From positions 62,001-126,000 of the forward strand of contig NZ_JAQOTJ010000008.1 in NCBI RefSeq assembly GCF_028401955.1: a stretch of 64,000 nucleotides of DNA, given 5' to 3'. Shown here piece by piece: positions 35,301 through 43,409 of the stretch (position 1 is its first letter; every line of letters begins with the position of its first letter). Made by a program: the position numbers and the translations under genes. The notes below the pieces were generated by a model, which was not told the DNA's origin, searched no databases, and saw nothing but the letters and a program-made list of their open reading frames with translations. Source of the stretch: Bacillus sp. BP-3 (lineage in GTDB: Bacteria; Bacillota; Bacilli; Bacillales; Bacillaceae_G).

Positions 35301-35882
35301 TTATTCTTCTTCGTCTAGAAAATTAAAACCACCATCAAGAAGATCCTGTAAATACTCATCAAAGCTGTTTGCAATCACTTCATATTCATCAGGGTCGTGC
35401 AAAAAGCGAATTATTTGACCACATACACCTTCATCAGAAGGGTTAAAATCAATATAGAGTCTTGATGTTCCACCATTGTTCATACAGTCTGAAAAATGAA
35501 TATACGTGCCAGGGAGAAGTCCTTCTGGATTTATCTTAGAATCAACAGCATCCTCGTCATCTTGGTATTCTAAAAGATAGGAGACGTCTTCTTCTTCTTT
35601 TGAACTTTCGAGCATCTGCTGTGTAGAAAGCAAATAATATGGATACTCTTCAACATCTGAGCCTAAAATACATACCGCAATTTTGTTTTCTCCATATTTT
35701 CGCCAATATGTACCATCAATATTTTCAAGTAAAGAGATTAATGATTCTGGACAATTTGGATATTCTGACCGTAATGTATCAATATCCTCTTTTGTAGCAC
35801 CGTACGCTTTATTTAGTGCCTCGAGCTCATCTGTTGATAATGCTGCTCTCAAGCCGTTTAAAAATTTGTTTACCAAATCCAT
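35301..35882 (-). CDS. SMI1/KNR4 (SUKH) domain protein
   Basis: A 193-residue acidic protein. 'ALNKAYGATKEDIDTLRSEYP' and 'CPESLISLLENIDGTYW' match the start of the SUKH fold, and the C-terminal half includes 'YEVIANSFDEYLQDLL', its closing helix. Many bacterial SUKH proteins are immunity proteins for polymorphic toxins. No toxin gene is seen nearby, so this is an orphan. It lies in a repeat-rich island. Confidence 0.82.
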   Translation of the reverse strand: MDLVNKFLNGLRAALSTDELEALNKAYGATKEDIDTLRSEYPNCPESLISLLENIDGTYWRKYGENKIAVCILGSDVEEYPYYLLSTQQMLESSKEEEDVSYLLEYQDDEDAVDSKINPEGLLPGTYIHFSDCMNNGGTSRLYIDFNPSDEGVCGQIIRFLHDPDEYEVIANSFDEYLQDLLDGGFNFLDEEE

Positions 35883-36375
35883 TATTTCGTCCTCCCAATA
35901 ATAAAATATAAAATTTATTTATTAGGCTATATGCCTAACATACATAAGATTATTCACTTTTATCGAAAGCCTCATTGCATCTTTTTGTTCAAGCAAATGT
36001 AAGCAGATAATCCCATTGTAATTATTGATAGGATAATTTTAGCATATTTCACTATTGAAATATGTCCGTAAATATCAAAATCAGGTCATTTTCACTCTAC
36101 TAGGGGCACGGCAACGATTCGTTCTTTTTGTAATAAATTAAAATTTTTTAGAGAGTTAACCTGCACGGTTAATTCAATAAGAATTAAAGAACTTTATTAT
36201 TTTTCAAAGGATTTTATTGTAAATTAAACAACTTTATTATCTCTTAACATGAGGTGCTTTAGTAGAAGAAGAAAGGACATAACATATTAGTTATATAAAA
36301 TATGTTATGTCCTTTAATTTATTAACCTTTTTTTAACTTAGATCTTGATAAATCAGTCCTGCTTTCCTCTTCTTT
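35883..36375. other. Intergenic region with repeats and a terminator
   Basis: This 493-base A/T-rich stretch holds the probable promoter of the SUKH gene and the right-hand repeat copies (36,183-36,240). It also has a strong hairpin at 36,272-36,315 (AAAGGACATAACATATT with its complement), which would terminate the alpha/beta hydrolase operon. No coding frame stands out. Confidence 0.6.
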
Positions 36376-37269
36376 TTACAAGTTATGTAGATTTTTTATT
36401 TCTTTTATTATAATATCAGGTCGATCAGCCTCAATGGAGTGTCCAGATTTAGGAGCAACAACAAGTTGACTTTGTTTTGAAAGTGTAGTTTGTTCATGAA
36501 TAAGTTCTTGCCAAACGTTTTCTAAGGCTACTGCTTCTTCATAAGGAATACCATCTTGTACTGCTTGTTGGATAGAATGATGAGCATCTCTTCCAATAAT
36601 TCTTAATGGTATGTTAGGAAATAGTTGCATACTCTTCATCTTTTGAGCACAATCTTTCCAATGTATAATTTCCGAGGAAACGGCTTTATAAAGGGCTGGA
36701 GAGATTGGAAAAGCTAATAATCGTTTTTGGATTTCAACAGGCGATGTCGTTTGTGTGGTTGTTAGTTTTGGCAAAACTTCCTGTTGTAATCGAGCAGTGT
36801 TTAAAGTGGCGTAGTATAAACATTTTTCAATCCATTTTTCATCTGAATCTGTCTCATCTAAAGTAGGTAAGTCAAGTTCATCTAAGCGATGCAGATTTAT
36901 AGACGTTGAATCTACAAGAACAAGCGCAGCAACTTGTTCTGGATAGAGCATTGTAAAATGTTGTGCGCACAAACCACCATAAGAATGTCCAACTAAAATA
37001 ATCGGTTCTTGAATGTGTAAAACATGTAACAATTCTCGTAATTCAAACGTGGTTTGCTCAGTTGTCCGTTCTTCCTCATGTAATTCACTTGTTCCATATC
37101 CAGGTCGATGAAACAAGACAACTTTGTAGTATGGAGAAAGTTCATTTGCAACTTCTATCCAATTATAAAAGGAGCAAAGCATACCGGTTTGAATCACAAC
37201 AGTTTGTTTACCTTGTCCTGTAATCAGCACTTCAACTTTTTTTCCGAAAACATCTACACGTGTAATCAA
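36376..37269 (-). CDS. Alpha/beta hydrolase
   Basis: A 297-residue enzyme with oxyanion-region 'VLFHRPGYGTSE', the nucleophile elbow GHSYGG near residue 93, and a catalytic histidine in SGHSIEADRPD near 282. It follows the DUF3147 and MarR genes on the same strand and is probably in their operon. Substrate unknown. Confidence 0.88.
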   Translation of the reverse strand: MITRVDVFGKKVEVLITGQGKQTVVIQTGMLCSFYNWIEVANELSPYYKVVLFHRPGYGTSELHEEERTTEQTTFELRELLHVLHIQEPIILVGHSYGGLCAQHFTMLYPEQVAALVLVDSTSINLHRLDELDLPTLDETDSDEKWIEKCLYYATLNTARLQQEVLPKLTTTQTTSPVEIQKRLLAFPISPALYKAVSSEIIHWKDCAQKMKSMQLFPNIPLRIIGRDAHHSIQQAVQDGIPYEEAVALENVWQELIHEQTTLSKQSQLVVAPKSGHSIEADRPDIIIKEIKNLHNL

Positions 37270-37281
37270 AATAAAGCCCCC

Positions 37282-37611
37282 TTAAGTTTGAAAAAATCTC
37301 TGACAAGCTAATACTATTCCCCATACTCCTATACCGAATAGAATAGAAGTGCTAAGTGAAAATGAGTTGCGAAGCCCTAAATAAACGATGAATAATAGCA
37401 AGGCTGATGCAGGAAACCCATATAACACGCCAAGTGCAAAATCACTTAATTTTTCTTTAGAACCTCCTTCAACAGAAATCCAGAATAAACTGAGCAAGCT
37501 AATTAACGGAAGTGCGGCAATGAAGCCGCCGAGTGTACTATAGTGCTTGGCAATCTCTTTAACGCCTCCAATAATAAGTGCAGAGACGATTACTTTAATG
37601 AGAAAAGACAT
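37282..37611 (-). CDS. DUF3147 family small membrane protein
   Basis: A 109-residue protein with about four membrane helices and the family opening 'IGGVKEIAKHYSTLGGFIAALP'. It overlaps the MarR gene by 17 bases. Function unknown; perhaps a transporter-like subunit. Confidence 0.75.
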   Translation of the reverse strand: MSFLIKVIVSALIIGGVKEIAKHYSTLGGFIAALPLISLLSLFWISVEGGSKEKLSDFALGVLYGFPASALLLFIVYLGLRNSFSLSTSILFGIGVWGIVLACQRFFQT

Positions 37612-38002
37612 CGTAAGCCTCCTTTGCTAATAATTCGAATGCAGATTGAATCAGCTCTTTTTCTTCTTCAGATAATTTCTCTGCTATTTGTTTTAGTTTC
37701 GCCTCATCGAGCAATGTGTGTGTAGCTAATGCTTGCTGTCCTTTTTCTGTTAGCTTTACAATTACAACTCGTTCATCTTGCTGGCTACGCTCCTTTATTA
37801 CAAACTCTTTTTGAATTAATCGTTTAATATGTTCAGAAGCTGTGTTATGTGAGAGGTGCAGTTTTGCTGCAATTGTACTAATGGTTTGAGCTTCTTGTCG
37901 AGATATCATTTGTAAAATTCGAATGGCTTGGTGAGTTAAATTTTCTTCATACTCATGACGGAGATAAAAATAAATTGTTTCCCAATGTTTATTGATTAGC
38001 AT
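37595..38002 (-). CDS. MarR-family transcriptional regulator
   Basis: A 135-residue winged-helix protein. 'ISTIAAKLHLSHNTASEHIKRL' is the recognition helix-turn-helix and 'QDERVVIVKLTEKGQQ' the wing. It is the first gene of the operon with DUF3147 and the hydrolase. The TATCGT/ACGATA dyad at about 38,023-38,042 lies just upstream and may be its operator. Confidence 0.88.
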   Translation of the reverse strand: MLINKHWETIYFYLRHEYEENLTHQAIRILQMISRQEAQTISTIAAKLHLSHNTASEHIKRLIQKEFVIKERSQQDERVVIVKLTEKGQQALATHTLLDEAKLKQIAEKLSEEEKELIQSAFELLAKEAYDVFSH

Positions 38003-38155
38003 GATTCCAACTCCTTTTTTATATCGTATAATACGATATAATCGTTTGTAAAGATATATTTGACTTTATTTGTAAAATTTTTCATCGAAAAAGTATCTTT
38101 TTTTTAGTAGATAATATAAGCTTATCTCATAATCACAATGAAACGAGGGATGGGG

Positions 38156-38917
38156 ATGAAGGCTGTACATACCTTTAAATGGATTGGTGATAAAAAAGCG
38201 CATTTAAATGAAATGCATGTTGAAAAGCTCGGTCCTCTTTCTATCGGATTATATAGCGGGAATACAAATGAAGATGCTGTGCTTGCTTGGTGTGATCCAC
38301 AAGGTACATGGGAATTTGTGATGATTTTTGATGCAGACCATACAATTGAAAGAGCAAAGTTTATTATAGATATAATTTGTGAGAGAAAAGAGAAATTACT
38401 ACAACTGTTTTCATATCCAAATCATTTAGTTTTTCATCATACGCATATGTATTTATTATCGTTATTTACAGATGAAACATTTATTGAAGAAAGTGAGAAG
38501 ATGCAAGGAAAAACAGATTGTCTCATTTGTCTTCGAGTAGACCAGTTTATATATTGGTTGTCAGTAGGAGAATGTTTTATTTATTTATTTCAACCAGAGT
38601 CACAACAATGTAAACAGGGCCGTTTAAATGAACAACAGTTTTATGAGCGAATAGGTAGACGAAATATTTTTGCAACAGCAACTCCTTGTTTTACATCTGG
38701 TGTTCGTGAATTACAGAAAGGAACCAATCATCTTGTGGTCGTAACAGATGGAATCATTGCATGTGGTGAACGAATGTTTAAAGATGATCAGTTCTTAAAC
38801 CAACCGTTGCTTAATGTTGGAGCTATACTAGAAAAGATGAACGTTTGGAAAGAGCCTAATAGTGCTGCAATGATAGGTTGGACCGTGGATGTAAATTGTC
38901 TAACTGAGAATGAATAA
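38156..38917 (+). CDS. PP2C-like protein
   Basis: A 253-residue protein. 'GLYSGNTNEDAVLAWCDPQGTWEFVMIFDAD' and 'LVVVTDGIIACGE' recall the metal-binding motifs of PP2C phosphatases, although some acidic ligands look altered, so catalysis is uncertain. GAGGGATGGGG precedes ATG 38,156; an earlier ATG at 38,138 is less likely. A strong terminator follows. Confidence 0.6.
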   Translation: MKAVHTFKWIGDKKAHLNEMHVEKLGPLSIGLYSGNTNEDAVLAWCDPQGTWEFVMIFDADHTIERAKFIIDIICERKEKLLQLFSYPNHLVFHHTHMYLLSLFTDETFIEESEKMQGKTDCLICLRVDQFIYWLSVGECFIYLFQPESQQCKQGRLNEQQFYERIGRRNIFATATPCFTSGVRELQKGTNHLVVVTDGIIACGERMFKDDQFLNQPLLNVGAILEKMNVWKEPNSAAMIGWTVDVNCLTENE

Positions 38918-38946
38918 AGCAAATATGAAAAAGTTATGCTATTTAC

Positions 38947-38984
38947 AAAACGCAGAAAAGAATTAATTCTTTTCTGCGTTTTTC
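38947..38984 (+). terminator. Terminator after the PP2C-like gene
   Basis: AAAACGCAGAAAAGAATT and AATTCTTTTCTGCGTTTT form a nearly loopless hairpin followed by Ts. Confidence 0.85.
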
Positions 38985-39125
38985 TTTACGATAATAGCTT
39001 AGAGTGTTAATGATATTTCAATGCTCAAAATAAAATATGAATCTTTTTTATTTACTATCATACATATATATAATGTGGCCACAAAACGTTCATGCAGTAA
39101 ATTGTCGAAAGGAGTTTGAAAAAGA

Positions 39126-39311
39126 ATGAGTTATGGACTTCGTTATACTGTAGAGAAGAGGAAAAAACAATTGATTGAGAAGTTAATTGATGTAGGGATA
39201 TATAAAGTATTAAATAAACAGTTATACGAATTAACTTTAGATGAATTGGAAAAAGAATATAAAGATCTTTTAAAATATGAAGGAGTGCAAGCTTCTGTAT
39301 ATACTAGTTAA
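39126..39311 (+). CDS. fbpA: FbpA-type Fur-regulated small basic protein
   Basis: A 61-residue basic protein: 'KRKKQLIEKLIDVGIYK' then 'KQLYELTLDELEKEYKDLL', the pattern of Bacillus FbpA. In B. subtilis FbpA acts with the small RNA FsrA in the iron-sparing response. AAAGGAG precedes the ATG. I could not find a convincing Fur box in the 208 bases upstream. It lies 0.8 kb from the siderophore locus. Confidence 0.75.
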   Translation: MSYGLRYTVEKRKKQLIEKLIDVGIYKVLNKQLYELTLDELEKEYKDLLKYEGVQASVYTS

Positions 39312-39319
39312 AAAGCGAC

Positions 39320-39420
39320 ATAAAAGTCCTTCCTTTTTAGAGAGGACGAGAGCATCTGGCAGTGCATAGAAGCGGTCTGGGTCTTCTGCGATGAGTTGCT
39401 GTTGTTCTTCTTTTGAAGTA
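39320..39420 (+). repeat. Fragment of a dispersed repeat, copy 2
   Basis: GAGCATCTGGCAGTGCATAG with AAGCGGTCTGGGTCTT corresponds to GGAGCATCTGGCTGTGTATA with GAATCGGTCAGAGCCTT at about 45,234-45,270. It separates fbpA from the short GNAT gene and may have removed that gene's first codons. Confidence 0.45.
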
Positions 39421-39425
39421 GCTGA

Positions 39426-39863
39426 ATGTTATCTTTAAGTGAATCAAATAGATTTCTTAGCCTAGAACTTAAACAAGCTATGGAAACAAGGCTTTCAAAG
39501 CTGTTAATGGATAAGGAGAATTATATATGGTATACCAATTGGTTAATTGTGTCGAAAGATAAAAACTGTAATGTTGGAGGAATCATGTTAAAAGGTCTTC
39601 CAAATGAAAATGGTGAAGTAGTAATTGGTTATTATACTCTTCCTGAATATCAAGGGAATGGCTATATGACAGAAACAGTTAATAATATGAAAAACTGGTT
39701 GTTAAATCAGACGGGTGTTGTGTACGTTATTGCTGATACTGCTAAAGATAACATTCCATCACACAAGGTATTAGAAAAATTAGGAGCGGAAATGTATAAA
39801 GAAACAAATAAATTATACTTTTGGAGATTTGGCCGAAATCCATTCCCTGAAAAAAATAACTAA
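39426..39863 (+). CDS. GNAT acetyltransferase, N-terminus probably missing
   Basis: A 145-residue protein with the GNAT core: 'VGGIMLKGLPNENGEVVIGYYTLPEYQGNGYMTE' (acetyl-CoA loop QGNGYMTE) and 'IPSHKVLEKLGAEMY'. Family members usually begin with a further strand and helix of about 30 residues. Here a dispersed repeat ends just upstream and no ribosome site is visible, so the gene is perhaps truncated. Confidence 0.65.
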   Translation: MLSLSESNRFLSLELKQAMETRLSKLLMDKENYIWYTNWLIVSKDKNCNVGGIMLKGLPNENGEVVIGYYTLPEYQGNGYMTETVNNMKNWLLNQTGVVYVIADTAKDNIPSHKVLEKLGAEMYKETNKLYFWRFGRNPFPEKNN

Positions 39864-39895
39864 GAGTCATCATGTTATAGTGATGTCTCTTAGTT
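39858..39895 (+). terminator. Terminator at the end of the GNAT gene
   Basis: AACTAAGAG and CTCTTAGTT form the stem, with an inner TCATCA/TGATG extension. The stop codon is inside the stem. Confidence 0.6.
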
Positions 39896-40020
39896 AAGGC
39901 ATCAGTACAATGTAGATTAATAGAATGACAAACTCTTGTTTAATTAACAGATGCCTCAGTTGAATAAAAATAAAAAAATGATTAAACCTTTTATAAAAGA
40001 GTGATACATTAGAATATTTT

Positions 40021-40068
40021 AAGAGCGTGTTTTGATTAAATTTTTTTCAAAACACGCTCTTTCTTTTT
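40021..40068. terminator. Hairpin between GNAT and sfaD-like genes
   Basis: AAGAGCGTGTTTTGA and TCAAAACACGCTCTT flank a short loop, with a T-rich run on the + side. It likely serves the convergent ends of both neighbours. Confidence 0.75.
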
Positions 40069-40106
40069 GTTCGTTTATACAGAAGTCAAAAGAAGTTGTT
40101 TCTATT

Positions 40107-42086
40107 TCAATCGCATAATGGATTTTTAACTTTCACATAAAAATAAGCATGAGCTTCTCCCATCATACGCATAAGGGTTAAAGCTTTATAATCTACTTTA
40201 TCTGCAAAAAAGACAGCACAGTCAGATACTGCACATTCTTTGTAGTTAGGATCTTCTTGTAAATCTACAAAAATATTGTGTAAAACTCGTTTTACTATAT
40301 TCCATAGCAGTTGTTCATCGAATTCATAAAACTGACTTATATGCAAAAATAACTCGCCAAAGTGATTTTGCATGACAGAGTAAAACACTTTATTACGCAT
40401 GCTTTTTTCATCATCTACTAGAATTCTTGATTTATGATGAAACATGTTTAAATCAAATCCTGCATTTTGTAAACGGTTACGATGAACACGAATACCTTCC
40501 CAATCACGCACGAGTAATCGATGCGGTGTACCATCTTTTTTAAAGACAGGGACTGTATTTTGCAAATGACCTTCTAAACCAATGCCGTATTTCACCATGA
40601 GCGGAATAAAACCGGTAAGGGCATTTGTTACATATTTCTCAATAAACTTAACAATTGCATCGTGTAATGGTAGGTTGTGGTTCTCTTTATATAATTCAAT
40701 TAGTTCTACTATGACTGGTTTATTTGTACCGTGCACGGAAGCGACAAGAGCAGACCCGACAATCGCCCATTCATCTTGATTCACATAAGCATGAATATTA
40801 TCGCGAACGACACAAGCGAGATTTTCACTCCGTAATGTTTGGAATTCATCGTCTACGTCATTTGGATGAAGAAAATGAGCACCAGCCCGCTCCATAATAG
40901 GAACAAAACGAGTATCGTCAATCATTGTATCTTGCGTAACGATTTGTTTTAAGATGTTGCTCATAATTGGTCCGTTATGAATCGTTTGTTCTGATAATGT
41001 TCGTACTTCCCCAGTTAAATGAATATTTGTTGTTAGTTTATAATGTGGTCTAATTGTATCGTATTGTGCAGGAAAGATCGTACGAAACGACATGCCCGCT
41101 AAATATGTTGCTCTATAATCCAATAAAATAATCATTTGTTCTTCAAGTTCTTCACTGTAAATTTCACGTAACGTATGAGTAGCTTGCCATGGATGAATTG
41201 GTAATAGTATATAGTCGTCTATTTTATCACCAAGTTTCAGTTCTGCCTCTACTTGAAGTGCAGGTTCAAAAGAGAATAATACCGCATTCCAATTTTGTTC
41301 TTCCATAAAAGCTGAGCTTATGTAATTTTCGTGTACAGCTACAAAGCAGAGTGGAATGGCATTTTTAAACTCTGCTGAATATGCCAATGTTTCTTCAGGG
41401 CTTAATCCCTTTCTCATTTTGGCACCAGGATGACAAGGATGCCCTTCAATAACAAGCTGTTCAAAAAAGGCATAGGAATCGCGTGCCTGAGAAGCAGCTT
41501 GTAGCGCCTTCGTATTCTCAGTTTGTTTATGAAATGTATAAGCAAGAGCTAAATTAGCAGCGCTATTTGTAACATCGTCTTCAAACATATGAAAATAGGA
41601 AGGAGGTCCTTGCCAATTTTCTTTCATTAGTAATGTCAATACTTCATTCGGATGTGTAATTTCTTTTTCATTAGATGGTGATACGAGAATATACGGTCCA
41701 CTTATAACTGGTCGTTCAAAAGCATAAATGTGCCGAATAGGTATAAGCAGGTATGCGTTTTGCTTTTTAAAATATAGTCCTTGTACCATTGGAAATTCGT
41801 TAAACTGCCGTGTATGAGTATTTATATAATCTAGTAAAAAGTCTGGGCAGCACTGTTCTGAAAATGAAACAAATACCCCTTTATGTTTGCGAAGCAAAAT
41901 CCCAGTCTCTGTCATGTTACATATATTTTCACGAATGAAGGAAGATAGTAATCGTTCCAGTATACCAGCTCGTCCTTTTTGAATCATTTGTTGATAGGTT
42001 TCATGTAGCGGTGCGTGATGTTGTTGTAAAAAAGAAAGCAAGTTTTGTTCCTCTAATTCTAATGTTTGAATTTTATTGAGTTGCAT
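40107..42086 (-). CDS. sfaD: NIS siderophore synthetase, SfaD-like (IucA/IucC family)
   Basis: A 659-residue NRPS-independent siderophore synthetase. Family motifs are GHPCHPGAK near residue 215, ILLPIHPWQ, 'FRTIFPAQYDTIRPHYKL', GIGLEGHLQN and 'RDWEGIRVHRNRL'. Such enzymes adenylate citrate and join it to an amine. It is divergent from an exporter-synthetase-racemase operon, the same arrangement as sfaD against sfaABC in Staphylococcus aureus, where SfaD makes the first citrate-ornithine amide. GTG 42,095 is in frame, but AGGTGG fits ATG 42,086. The specific function is inferred from locus architecture. Confidence 0.85.
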   Translation of the reverse strand: MQLNKIQTLELEEQNLLSFLQQHHAPLHETYQQMIQKGRAGILERLLSSFIRENICNMTETGILLRKHKGVFVSFSEQCCPDFLLDYINTHTRQFNEFPMVQGLYFKKQNAYLLIPIRHIYAFERPVISGPYILVSPSNEKEITHPNEVLTLLMKENWQGPPSYFHMFEDDVTNSAANLALAYTFHKQTENTKALQAASQARDSYAFFEQLVIEGHPCHPGAKMRKGLSPEETLAYSAEFKNAIPLCFVAVHENYISSAFMEEQNWNAVLFSFEPALQVEAELKLGDKIDDYILLPIHPWQATHTLREIYSEELEEQMIILLDYRATYLAGMSFRTIFPAQYDTIRPHYKLTTNIHLTGEVRTLSEQTIHNGPIMSNILKQIVTQDTMIDDTRFVPIMERAGAHFLHPNDVDDEFQTLRSENLACVVRDNIHAYVNQDEWAIVGSALVASVHGTNKPVIVELIELYKENHNLPLHDAIVKFIEKYVTNALTGFIPLMVKYGIGLEGHLQNTVPVFKKDGTPHRLLVRDWEGIRVHRNRLQNAGFDLNMFHHKSRILVDDEKSMRNKVFYSVMQNHFGELFLHISQFYEFDEQLLWNIVKRVLHNIFVDLQEDPNYKECAVSDCAVFFADKVDYKALTLMRMMGEAHAYFYVKVKNPLCD

Positions 42087-42153
42087 AGAAACCACCTTTC
42101 TTGAATTTTCTATCTTTACAGATAAAAAAGAATATTTTATATTATTTTACAAG

Positions 42154-42173
42154 GATAATGATAATCAATATCA
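42154..42173. promoter_or_regulatory. Fur box in the divergent sfaD/sfaA-like promoter
   Basis: GATAATGATAATCAATATC differs from the classical 19-base Fur consensus GATAATGATAATCATTATC at one position, and contains the 7-1-7 form TGATAATCAATATCA. It lies in the 129-base gap between the two divergent starts, so one Fur dimer could shut down both transcripts when iron is plentiful. Confidence 0.85.
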
Positions 42174-42215
42174 ATTATAAAGAGTGCATGTAAAAATGCA
42201 ACTGAAAATTTCGGG

Positions 42216-43409
42216 GTGGTTTTTATTCGCAAACTATTTTTTAGTAGTTCATTTTTCTTATTTATGGGGAATTGGCTTGGAATGACTGCGATCAATTGGT
42301 ACGTTTATGACCTGTATCATAGTGCCACGTATTTAGGATGGATTAACTTTGTAAGGCTGATTCCTATTGTATTGTTTAGTGTATATGCAGGGAAGCTTTG
42401 TGATCTGTATCCGCGTATTAAGTTAATGAAGTCTTATTCTTTTTGGGGACTAGTGGTTACAACAGCACTTGCTATTTATGTTGTGTTTATTACTCCTTCT
42501 TTTTCTATTTTTCTTCTTTTCTCATTTGTGAGAGGAGTAATTAGTGCATTGGAAACACCAAATCGAAATACAATTCTTTCTGATATTGATACGAACCATC
42601 AAATTAGTAAATTGATATCTATGAACTCATTTGTAATGAATGTTTGCCGCTCGACAGGGCCAGCTGTAGCTGGATTTTTAATTGCAGGAGGGCATATCGA
42701 GCTGACATTTATGATGCAGGCAATTTGTTCACTTATTGCATTCATTCTCGTATTACCGATGAAAGATCGAACGATGAAAAAACGAAAAGAAAAGAAGAAA
42801 GCAAGCTGGGAACAAATTGTTCAATACTTTTCCAATGATCATATGGGAAGAAATATTTTTATTACATCAATGATTACAATGGCTTTTGGCTTTTCGTATA
42901 CATCTGTATTGCCTGTACTTGTTTCTCATCAATTTACTGGAAAAGCGGAAGTATTCGGCATTGCGATGTCTGCAGCAGCAGTTGGTGCGATTATAGCAAC
43001 AATTATTCTTCCTAGAATATTAGAGTATATTTCAGAAATTAAGATTTATTACATGAGTGTATCTTTGTTTTCCAGTAGTATAGCGCTCCTAATTATTAGT
43101 AATACATTTATGTTTTTTATACTATTATTCTCTATCGGTCTTTTTGGACAGTTGTTACGCTCTAGTAATCGTGTTTATTTTCAAAACAATGTTCGTGAAG
43201 AAGAACGAGGTCTCATGCTTAGTGTTGTATTAATGGACCGAGGAATGATTCCGCTCGGTTCAATTATAGTAAGTTACGCAATTGAGTATGTGGGGATTTC
43301 TGAGACATTTGTGATGATGGGGATTTTATGTATGATCCCATTTGTATTGCAATACATAAAAGTGAAAAAACAAAATAGGAAGGTGAAGAGTTTTGTCCAT
43401 TCAAAGTAA
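42216..43409 (+). CDS. sfaA: MFS siderophore exporter, SfaA-like
   Basis: A 397-residue transporter with about 12 helices. It opens with 'FFLFMGNWLGMTAINWYVYDLYHSATYLGW' and has an MFS motif-A-like loop (YAGKLCDLYPRIK). It overlaps the next synthetase gene by 17 bases, so a role in siderophore export is likely. The start is unclear: GTG 42,216 is the first in-frame candidate, but the best GGGGTGG ribosome site overlaps it. In S. aureus SfaA exports staphyloferrin A. Confidence 0.83.
   Translation: MVFIRKLFFSSSFFLFMGNWLGMTAINWYVYDLYHSATYLGWINFVRLIPIVLFSVYAGKLCDLYPRIKLMKSYSFWGLVVTTALAIYVVFITPSFSIFLLFSFVRGVISALETPNRNTILSDIDTNHQISKLISMNSFVMNVCRSTGPAVAGFLIAGGHIELTFMMQAICSLIAFILVLPMKDRTMKKRKEKKKASWEQIVQYFSNDHMGRNIFITSMITMAFGFSYTSVLPVLVSHQFTGKAEVFGIAMSAAAVGAIIATIILPRILEYISEIKIYYMSVSLFSSSIALLIISNTFMFFILLFSIGLFGQLLRSSNRVYFQNNVREEERGLMLSVVLMDRGMIPLGSIIVSYAIEYVGISETFVMMGILCMIPFVLQYIKVKKQNRKVKSFVHSK

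Larger units (their letters stand above)
35104..36240. repeat. Repeat-bounded island around the SUKH gene
   Basis: The motif ATAATAAAGTTNTTTAA occurs at 35,104-35,120 and 35,226-35,242. Its reverse complement occurs at 36,183-36,200 (one variant) and 36,224-36,240. CTAAAGCACC at 35,254-35,263 is also mirrored at 36,253-36,262, though its order relative to the main motif is not a simple mirror. The only gene inside is the SUKH protein. The arrangement suggests a small mobile cassette or the debris of one. Confidence 0.45.

Noticed and set aside
42195-42284. 29-codon frame from ATG 42,195 overlapping the start of the sfaA-like exporter
   Set aside because: Could be a leader peptide, but it is out of frame with the clear MFS protein, lacks a good ribosome site and is not needed to explain the operon. 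It does leave the exporter start uncertain.
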